DNA of 58,442 nt from NCBI GenBank assembly GCA_024698715.1, contig JAILRA010000028.1, positions 1-58,442 of the forward strand. Reading direction: 5' to 3'. The DNA is from Lachnospiraceae bacterium (GTDB taxonomy: Bacteria > Bacillota > Clostridia > Lachnospirales > Lachnospiraceae). Shown here piece by piece: positions 53,401-58,442 of this stretch (positions are counted from its first letter, which is position 1; each line of letters begins with the position of its first letter). The translations under genes and the position numbers were made by a program. Under the pieces are notes generated by a model. That model was not told the DNA's origin. It saw nothing but the letters and a program-made list of their open reading frames with translations, and did no database searches.

Positions 53401-54346
53401 TTGCGATCATTATTTCTTCATCGGTCGCATTGTCGAGAAGATCCTGAAAATAATTGATAAGATTCAGTTTTTCTTCTATAAGATCACTGATCCTGATATA
53501 TTCGTTCACCGCATTTACGGCGCGGACCAGGATCGGCTGGATCATCTTTAACGTCGAAAGATTGGATGTCAGTTCTGACTCGCCGACATAAAGCTGGATC
53601 TTGCCGTTAACTATTTCGTTGGCACCGTTTGACAGTTCCTTTTCAAGCTTATCCTGTCCTTCATGTAAAGCCTGTTCGCCCTCATCGAGTTTTTCCCTGG
53701 CGTCGTCTATCTTTTCCTGTGCTTCGGTAAATCCGTCTTCAATCTCCCTCATTACCTGAACATTGATCTTTTTGATCTTTTTCTCGTCAAGGGTGATCTG
53801 GATCTTTTCTTCAACACTTCCTATGGTGCTAACACTTGCAACACCTTCAATACTTTCAAGATAAGGGATGACAGTGGTATTGACATAATCGGAAATCTCG
53901 ATCTGATCCATACCCTCTACATCCGCAGAAGCAACCATTACGGGAAGCATGGAAGGATCAAGTTTCATGATCATCGGACTGGTAACACCGGTAGGGAAAC
54001 TGCCCGATAACTGATCGAGTTTCTGCTGCATTTCGATAACGATCGAATCCATGTTTGACGACTGTTCATACTCAAGGATAACAAGCGAATAATTGTTGTA
54101 AGATGTCGACTGGATCGTGCTGATATTTGAAGTCGTCGCCATGGAAGCCTCGATGGGTGCCGTAACATTTCTTTCAACTTCTTCGGGACTGCCGCCCGGA
54201 TACATGGTGATCACGACAACATAGGGAAGGCTCATATTGGGAAGCAGATCGGCCGTCATCCTGAGCAGACTGACCAGACCCAGAACGATAACGAGCAGCA
54301 CTCCGACCAAAACTGTATAAGGTTTTCTGACACTGTATTTTGACAT
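50426..54346 (-). CDS. RND-family efflux permease with an inserted coiled-coil region
   Basis: The 1306-residue protein is an AcrB/SwrC-type RND permease: TM1 (about 10-30), first porter domain, a TM block starting near 605 (GIGMLVDNSIVVIENI at about 660) and a second half ending in LAGIIVNNGIVMVDYINQL (about 1200). In the first porter domain (about residues 200-470) lies roughly 270 residues of mostly coiled-coil helix (ARE-KLDEGEQALHEGQDKL, LDQGQAQLDQAKKD). Most AcrB homologues lack this. Gram-positive cells have no outer-membrane tunnel, so the insert may reach across the wall or replace an adaptor. The substrate is unknown. The downstream TetR gene and upstream operator point to induced expression. 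Confidence 0.9.
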   Translation of the reverse strand: MSKYSVRKPYTVLVGVLLVIVLGLVSLLRMTADLLPNMSLPYVVVITMYPGGSPEEVERNVTAPIEASMATTSNISTIQSTSYNNYSLVILEYEQSSNMDSIVIEMQQKLDQLSGSFPTGVTSPMIMKLDPSMLPVMVASADVEGMDQIEISDYVNTTVIPYLESIEGVASVSTIGSVEEKIQITLDEKKIKKINVQVMREIEDGFTEAQEKIDDAREKLDEGEQALHEGQDKLEKELSNGANEIVNGKIQLYVGESELTSNLSTLKMIQPILVRAVNAVNEYIRISDLIEEKLNLINYFQDLLDNATDEEIMIATGMTREQVQAALDELRASLDELKLTKEEIQQILDYLKELGIDLEALGITADTGDITVLAAQLTNALAQVNTGIATMEAAKDPLAKGKITLDDAYKKLNQGLIEGVIEISKASVEISNGKAALDQGQAQLDQAKKDAMNAADISEIVTAEMLGNLILAQDFSMPAGYIEEGNKQYLVNVGDSVDNVEDLKEMVLIDLGMENIEPIKVKDVASVEVINNAGESYSKINGNPAVMLTIEKQTGYSTGNVTDLLLKKFKQMESEKEGLNMAVLMNQGVYIDIVIKSVLQNMLIGAALAIIILIIFLKDFKSTFIIGCSIPLSVIFSIVLMYFSNITLNIISLSGLALGIGMLVDNSIVVIENIYRLRKEGVTVKKAAAEGAKGVGAAIASSTLTTVCVFVPIVFADGLTKQIFIDMALTVAYTLGASLIVALTFVPAAASVMIKDGEEKQTKLFDKVQNGYGNFLAKVLKVKPLVLLLALVLLVTSVFAGFARGFSFLDMDIEVDQISMTVSPPKGSEMSQEEVMKLCDTVTERVMDIDGIETVGVMIGGGSMLSMLGTGGGDSGTYYIILDEKSHRKMSDIQKDIMDKTSDLDCKVDVTTTSSDTTSLLGSGLSIKVKGRNLDKIREYTQKVVEITKETPGTINVRDGLSDTAPCLKIHVDKVKAMEYQMTTAQVFAEVMKAMMPSNATASLSADVKDYDIYVIAEEQKDTSIYDIRNLKFDYTDKNGNHKKIPLSKIVTFEETETLNVINRDAQTKYISVSADIDDEHNITFVSNELKAKFDELDLPDGYSIEMTGEDKMIMDAMKQVFLMLSLAVIFIYLIMVAQFQSLLSPFIIMFTIPLAFTGGFFALFFTRNNVSVIGALGFVMLAGIIVNNGIVMVDYINQLRAGGMDKKEAIVESAKARLRPILMTTLTTVISMSTMAIGLGGGAAMMQPMAIVMIGGLLYGTLLTLIVVPCLYDIFNSNKSMKVNEYGEREDEVNENTQGLSLQNN

Positions 54347-54378
54347 ATTTTTCTTATACTCTTTCCATATATTTACTG

Positions 54379-54396
54379 ACCGACCGTTCGGTCGGT
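54379..54396. promoter_or_regulatory. TetR operator in front of the RND exporter
   Basis: ACCGACCG and CGGTCGGT with a 2-bp centre form a perfect palindrome. Upstream on the minus strand are TGGACA and TATTAT with a 16-nt spacer, so the palindrome falls near the transcription start. It matches the style of TetR operators and serves the 50376 regulator by inference. Confidence 0.72.
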
Positions 54397-54564
54397 AATA
54401 AATATAATACTACGTTTTTTCGTTTTGTCCACCTTTTTCTGAAATAATTCACAATAAAAATGGATTCTTTTGTGTAATTTGATGACAAATGAGGGATTTT
54501 AAAGATATAAAGAAATAACAGAAGATACAGGGCAATACCTTTTTGCCATAACTCTGTTCGGAAA

Positions 54565-56268
54565 TTATTTTTTGTTTTTAGGACGACTGAAAAAGCCGGT
54601 AATTCCGGGAATCATCATAAAATATGCCAGTGACAGGAGCACAGGCAGCGCTATATTATAAAAATTCAGAATGGTCATATCCGTCGCTTTTTCAAAAAGA
54701 AAAGCGGAGAACCAGACTATCGAAAAATCATATGCCAGGGCTATACCGAAAAGAGAAAGAGTGCAAATATAACAAAACAAAGGAAGCGCATCTTTTTTAC
54801 GCACGGATCTTATCATTCCGGGAATCTTAAATACTCCGATGAGCAGATACAAAATAAGCGACAATAACAAAACCGTGTTTACGATCCTGTAGATCCACCA
54901 TATTACCTCGGTGATAGTGTTTAATACGGAACTTTCACCTGTATGATTGGATGCCTTTCCCGAATCCAGATCTTTCATGTTAACGGAATTTCGAACATCT
55001 TCAACCGCGGAAGAATAAATATCCATTTCGGGCGCACCGGATGTGTTCATTATTCCGGTCCGATAACCCTTAAGTAATACGGCCCCTTTGAATCCGTCAA
55101 TAAAACAGTTCCTTAATCCCGCGATCTCCTCAAATGTATATCCGCCTACTGAACCGAGAAGACGGAATCTTCCGGTCTGTTTCGTAAGTCTTCCGTCTTT
55201 AAAAGCGGCTTTTATTTCCGTATTTGCCTTTTGGAAGAAATCACATACCTTTTTTTCATCCCACTCTTCGCCTGAGATTTCAGGAAGATCATTCAGTGCG
55301 ATCCTTAATACCCAGCCGAGATGATCACCCTTTATGGGATTTTGTTTGATATCACCGCCCAGATGGGGTGAAGTTTTGATCTTTTCAAGCAATTCGGGAT
55401 GTGATGAGAGAGTTTCGGATACTTCAAAAGCTTTCTCTATCGCATCTTCGGGTGCCCAGACATAAATACTTCTGTTTTCGGATTCAATACCGTAAATCAG
55501 TTCACAGAATTCTCCGGGTGAGGAAGAATTTCTGGTCTCGGTCTCAAATACTCCGTAAGCTGCATAATTAACACCTCTGTAGCACAGGGAAGAAACGATA
55601 AAAACGGCAAAAGGAATGATATACCAAAGGCATTTGATACGATCCTTTTTGTTTAACCTGATCAAAGAGACCGCGATTCCAAAAACTGCCCAGAAGATGA
55701 GACATGCGAGTATCCATATGCCGTCTTCTTTCAGATAATAAGTGAATGAAAAAAGAAATCCCAAAAGAACAAAATGAATGATCTTATTTCCGTTTTCTTC
55801 AAATGTACTTTGATAAATAATGAGTATCATGGAAATAAAAAGAACGGCAACAAACGGAGCTATTATCGAATTCCTGTAAATTCTCAATCCGCACCAGTAC
55901 TCAAATGCGGAAGGGAAAAAGAGAATGTACAGATATCCCGCATACTTAACAATTTCTTTTTTGCAGACTTTGCAGAGCATATAAAAACAGGCAAAAGCCA
56001 CAGCACACCAGAGAAGCGATATCCATAAAGTGATCGGAAGGTGCGAAAATCTGACAAAAGCCAGAAAAACGGGATAACCGATATATTTTACCATCGAACA
56101 GTAATCGGGAATGCGAAAATGAGTACCGAAAAAAGAATATTTGAACATCAAAAGATCATCAAAATAATTCGGGAAAAACCATGCACCCAAAAGTATGCCG
56201 AATACACAACGAATAATCATCGTCGATAAAAAGAAAACAATCTGAAATTTCGAAACTTTATTTTTCAT
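54565..56268 (-). CDS. Polytopic membrane protein, GT-C-like, unknown function
   Basis: The 567-residue protein has about eight transmembrane helices in the N-terminal half, an extracytoplasmic domain of about 175 residues (about 240-415) and three or four helices at the end. The first loop holds NYFDDLL (about 34-40), reminiscent of the acidic catalytic residues in GT-C glycosyltransferases, but the assignment is weak. ATG 56268 has no clear Shine-Dalgarno; an extended -10 box lies only 6 nt upstream. Confidence 0.65.
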   Translation of the reverse strand: MKNKVSKFQIVFFLSTMIIRCVFGILLGAWFFPNYFDDLLMFKYSFFGTHFRIPDYCSMVKYIGYPVFLAFVRFSHLPITLWISLLWCAVAFACFYMLCKVCKKEIVKYAGYLYILFFPSAFEYWCGLRIYRNSIIAPFVAVLFISMILIIYQSTFEENGNKIIHFVLLGFLFSFTYYLKEDGIWILACLIFWAVFGIAVSLIRLNKKDRIKCLWYIIPFAVFIVSSLCYRGVNYAAYGVFETETRNSSSPGEFCELIYGIESENRSIYVWAPEDAIEKAFEVSETLSSHPELLEKIKTSPHLGGDIKQNPIKGDHLGWVLRIALNDLPEISGEEWDEKKVCDFFQKANTEIKAAFKDGRLTKQTGRFRLLGSVGGYTFEEIAGLRNCFIDGFKGAVLLKGYRTGIMNTSGAPEMDIYSSAVEDVRNSVNMKDLDSGKASNHTGESSVLNTITEVIWWIYRIVNTVLLLSLILYLLIGVFKIPGMIRSVRKKDALPLFCYICTLSLFGIALAYDFSIVWFSAFLFEKATDMTILNFYNIALPVLLSLAYFMMIPGITGFFSRPKNKK

Positions 56269-56274
56269 AAGCTT

Positions 56275-56283
56275 ATTATATCA
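56275..56283 (-). promoter_or_regulatory. Extended -10 element next to the start of the 567-codon gene
   Basis: On the minus strand TGATATAAT ends 6 nt before the ATG. If used, transcription would start at or next to the start codon, giving a leaderless or nearly leaderless mRNA. No good -35 at 17 nt was found. Confidence 0.4.
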
Positions 56284-56321
56284 GACATAAAGATAATTTC
56301 GTTTTCAAAGACACGGTTTTA

Positions 56322-56495
56322 TTATAATTTGATTTCTCTTTTATCAAAATAACCCATTAAAAGCAATATCATCGCAGTACATGCCAAGATTCCGTCTGCA
56401 ATTCCCGAAGGTATCATGAATAACATTACTATCATTGTCACAATACAGTTTATCATTGCGAGTGCAAAGCCCCACATACGGTATATCTCAGTCAT
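56322..56495 (-). CDS. 57-residue hydrophobic membrane peptide
   Basis: The ORF starts MTEIYRMWGF and is mostly hydrophobic, with two possible short transmembrane helices (about 7-28 and 32-50) and a basic end DKREIKL. Its ATG overlaps the stop of the XRE membrane regulator by 8 bp (ATGACTGA), so translation is coupled. It is probably a partner or modulator of that regulator. I do not recognise the family. Confidence 0.65.
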   Translation of the reverse strand: MTEIYRMWGFALAMINCIVTMIVMLFMIPSGIADGILACTAMILLLMGYFDKREIKL

Positions 56496-57504
56496 CACCG
56501 GAAAAGATCTTAACTATCGCAAGAATTGCCGCAAACAAAACGCCTGCAACGGGGAATAATACTCCGGCGATTTCCCATCTGTCAAACCCTAATCCCAGTA
56601 CCAGGAATACGGCAACCACTACGCACCAGTATGCTCCCGAGATTTTGCTTATGATGCGTTTTCTTTCTCTCTGTTCACGATTAAGCTTGTTTTCCATAAG
56701 CAGATTGGAATATATTTTAGAGTTTCTGGCCAAATAAATAAATATACCTACAGCTATTGCAATCATTATAAGAAGCAGTCCTATCATGCTTATAATTAGC
56801 ATCTCGGATGCTTCGAGAATTCCTGCGGTTATTACGCCAACAGGAGATAATATGCATAAACCTATCGCTACAACGAGTAAAGGCACCCTTTTTTTCTCAA
56901 AAGAAACTTTTCCTTCTTTTGCCATACCGTCTACTCCGTAAAGAGTATCATAATCTTCTTTTTCGAAAAAATCATATTCTTTTTCTTTTGCTTCAATGGC
57001 AATCCAGATAGCTACACCGGATATGATCGCGATCAATAGGACGATAATCCCGATGACAACCGCAACGGCCTCAGAAAACGATCCGGGAACATAGTTTGAA
57101 ATACCTGCGAGCATAATAAGCGTAACGGGACATAGAACAAAAAGCATTGTAGCTATAACGGCACTCGGAGTATTCCTCTTTACAATATTGATATATCTCT
57201 GAGCATCTTCGAGAGAAACTCTTCTGATATTTGATGCATCATCAGCAAAATCCGACGAATCATTTTTCTCATATTCTTCAATATCATCTTTTAAAAGATA
57301 ATCGGTACTTACACCGAAAATCTCCGCCATCTTAATGATCCTGTTAAGATCCGGTGCAGCCTGTGCACTCTCCCATTTCGATACCGACTGTCTGGATACC
57401 GAAAGCATCTCAGCAAGTTCTTCCTGCGACCAGCCGTTCTTTTTTCTTTCATTAATAATCTTGTCTGCTAATATCATATTATTTCCTTTCCGGGCCAAGC
57501 CCAA
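56488..57504 (-). CDS. XRE-family regulator with a polytopic membrane domain
   Basis: The 338-residue frame starts at 57504. The more likely start is the Met at 57477 (MILADKIINERKKNGW) with AGGAAAT upstream, giving 329 residues. The N-terminal XRE helix-turn-helix (LAEMLSVSRQSVSKWESAQA) is followed by a short acidic linker and about six transmembrane helices in pairs. Such proteins often regulate envelope stress or transport genes. It is followed by an overlapping small membrane peptide gene, and a palindrome lies in its upstream region. Confidence 0.82.
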   Translation of the reverse strand: MGLARKGNNMILADKIINERKKNGWSQEELAEMLSVSRQSVSKWESAQAAPDLNRIIKMAEIFGVSTDYLLKDDIEEYEKNDSSDFADDASNIRRVSLEDAQRYINIVKRNTPSAVIATMLFVLCPVTLIMLAGISNYVPGSFSEAVAVVIGIIVLLIAIISGVAIWIAIEAKEKEYDFFEKEDYDTLYGVDGMAKEGKVSFEKKRVPLLVVAIGLCILSPVGVITAGILEASEMLIISMIGLLLIMIAIAVGIFIYLARNSKIYSNLLMENKLNREQRERKRIISKISGAYWCVVVAVFLVLGLGFDRWEIAGVLFPVAGVLFAAILAIVKIFSGDD

Positions 57505-57575
57505 TGAAATTTATCACCGGGCAATTACAGTTTATATTTTTGCCCTCGTCTTTACAAGGAAATAATACGAAATAT

Positions 57576-57625
57576 GCCGGTTGCAGACTATAAAGTCAGC
57601 CTTTCAATTTGTCAACCGGCGGTTG
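57576..57625. promoter_or_regulatory. CCGGTTG sites upstream of the XRE membrane regulator
   Basis: CAACCG-G-CGGTTG (57613-57625) is a perfect palindrome, and a further GCCGGTTGCA occurs at 57576-57585. Repeated half-sites upstream of an XRE gene suggest autoregulation. Confidence 0.45.
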
Positions 57626-57710
57626 CAAATGCGATAAAACAGGGATTTTTTGATCAAAAAACATAAAAACAGTATATTTCCTGCAGGCAAAAAAGAAAAA
57701 TGAAAAATGA

Positions 57711-57738
57711 TAAAAAAAATAACACCGAAAGGTGTTTA
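57711..57738 (-). terminator. Terminator of the rRNA-tRNA operon
   Basis: AACACC and GGTGTT with a GAAA tetraloop, preceded on the left by an A-run, form a minus-strand terminator 13 bp after tRNA-Phe. Confidence 0.85.
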
Positions 57739-57750
57739 TCAAATAAAAAA

Positions 57751-57823
<73 letters not shown>

Positions 57824-57827
57824 ATAA

Positions 57828-57900
57828 TAGCGGGGGAAGGATTCGAACCTACGACCTCCGGGTTATGAGCCCGACGAGCTTCCAGCTGCTCTACCCCGCG
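57828..57900 (-). tRNA. Initiator tRNA-fMet(CAT)
   Basis: Anticodon CAT with the three G:C pairs (GGG...CCC) in the anticodon stem and an unpaired position 1 mark it as the initiator. The T-arm reads GTTCGAATC. CCA is not encoded. Confidence 0.92.
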
Positions 57901-58007
57901 ACGTCGTTGAAAACTTCGCTTCGTTCGAGCTTTCGCTCTCACCACGCTGCGTTTCAACTCCTTTTCCCCAAAAATGCAAGCATTTTCGGGGACCCCTAAG
58001 GGACGAA
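57901..58007. repeat. Spacer with two inverted repeats between tRNA genes
   Basis: The 107-nt spacer contains GTTGAAA...TTTCAAC flanking a CG-rich GAGC-TTTC-GCTC hairpin (about 57906-57958), then CCCCAAAAATGC/GCATTTTCGGGG (about 57966-57992). It interrupts an otherwise compact tRNA series and could be a processing structure or an inserted repeat. Confidence 0.55.
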
Positions 58008-58089
58008 TGGATGGAGGTGGATTCGAACCACCGAAAGCGTCGCTAACAGATTTACAGTCTGCCCCCTTTGGCCACTCGGGAACCCATCC
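58008..58089 (-). tRNA. tRNA-Tyr(GTA)
   Basis: An 82-nt type II tRNA with a long variable arm, anticodon GTA in CTGTAAA and acceptor GGATGGG paired with CCATCC. Confidence 0.94.
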
Positions 58090-58101
58090 ATAAATTATGA
58101 G

Positions 58102-58174
58102 TGGGGCCTACAGGGCTCGAACCTGTGACCCTCTGCTTGTAAGGCAGATGCTCTCCCAGCTGAGCTAAGACCCC
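58102..58174 (-). tRNA. tRNA-Val(TAC)
   Basis: A 73-nt cloverleaf with anticodon TAC in CTTACAA, acceptor GGGGTCT/AGGCCCC and T-loop GTTCGAGCC. Confidence 0.94.
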
Positions 58175-58206
58175 ACGCAAAGTGAAAAACGATTCTATTG
58201 AATCGA

Positions 58207-58280
58207 CGACCCAGATCGGACTCGAACCGACGACCTCCGCCGTGACAGGGCGGCGCTCTAACCAACTGAGCCACTAGGCC
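58207..58280 (-). tRNA. tRNA-Asp(GTC)
   Basis: A 74-nt cloverleaf with anticodon GTC in CTGTCAC, D-loop AGTTGGTTAGAG and discriminator G, as usual for Asp. It is the first tRNA after the 23S rRNA. Confidence 0.94.
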
Positions 58281-58337
58281 AAGATTTATATCTTCAAAAC
58301 CGAATACAGATCTCACTTTAATCAGAGTACTAACCTA

Positions 58338-58442
58338 ACTGGATAAGCTTTCGACCTATTAGTGACCATCAGCTGAACACATTACTGTGCTTACACCTTG
58401 GACCTATCTACCTCGTCGTCTTCGAGGGGTCTTAAGAGGGAG
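58338..58442 (-). rRNA. 23S rRNA, 3' end (partial)
   Basis: The reverse complement contains GACGAGGTAGATAGGTC, GCTGATGGTCACTAATAGG and TCGAAAGCTTATCC, the conserved last 100 nt of bacterial 23S rRNA. The gene runs off the right edge of the window. The exact 3' end is estimated. No 5S rRNA gene lies between it and the tRNAs. Confidence 0.92.

Noticed and set aside
58095..58316. 73-codon ORF on the minus strand
   Set aside because: It is a translation of the tRNA-Val and tRNA-Asp genes.

Overview
The window looks like part of the chromosome of an anaerobic, low-to-moderate GC Firmicute, most probably a member of the Lachnospiraceae (Clostridia). The signs are strong AGGAGG-type ribosome binding sites, a PyrK/PyrDB pair, a ferredoxin-linked 2-oxoacid oxidoreductase, a Bacillus/Clostridium-type yaaR-holB-ricT-trmN6-rsmI cluster, DUF1846/DUF1934/DUF1002 proteins and tRNAs without encoded CCA. 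The species cannot be read from the sequence alone. Nearly every gene is on the minus strand, and the 23S rRNA at the right edge is on that strand too.

Left part (1-8.3 kb): a TetR-MMPL-lipoprotein export cassette lies between two direct copies of the 3' end of guaA, the classical signature of a genomic island at this hotspot. At its outer end is a complete miniature transcription unit: consensus promoter with a palindromic operator, Shine-Dalgarno, 23-codon ORF and terminator. The adjacent GMP synthase has only the ATP-pyrophosphatase half, like the archaeal split enzyme. A membrane-anchored trigger-factor-like FKBP protein follows.

8.3-14.4 kb: an acyl-CoA synthetase, an XRE-cupin regulator, a four-subunit 2-oxoacid:ferredoxin oxidoreductase and a P-loop ATPase form a likely 2-oxoacid/acyl-CoA module. 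A 150-bp inverted-repeat element (13531-13680) sits in it, with a diverged second copy at 35941-36091.

14.7-24.1 kb: a run of wall, pyrimidine and isoprenoid genes (ddl, murF, pyrC, pyrK, pyrD, ispE) holds two unusual fusions. MurF is joined to a transmembrane helix and a large predicted extracytoplasmic propeller-like domain. IspE is joined to a DUF1934 domain. An 0.86-kb gap follows with hairpins and a probable decayed gene.

24.9-43.7 kb: aconitase, an XRE membrane protein, a soluble double-PAS chemoreceptor, an orphan sugar-ABC ATPase, HD-GYP and GGDEF proteins (c-di-GMP turnover), a DUF1002 protein, MetG, a glycogen debranching enzyme, a free-standing alanyl-tRNA editing protein, an AIM24-like protein, a DUF1846 protein and acyl carrier protein.

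43.7-58.4 kb: the rsmI-trmN6-ricT-holB-yaaR cluster, a guanylate-kinase-like protein, DegV, an RND exporter with a large coiled-coil insert plus its TetR regulator and operator, a polytopic membrane protein, an XRE membrane regulator overlapping a 57-codon membrane peptide gene, and then a tRNA cluster (Phe, fMet, Tyr, Val, Asp) directly downstream of the 23S rRNA with no 5S gene between.
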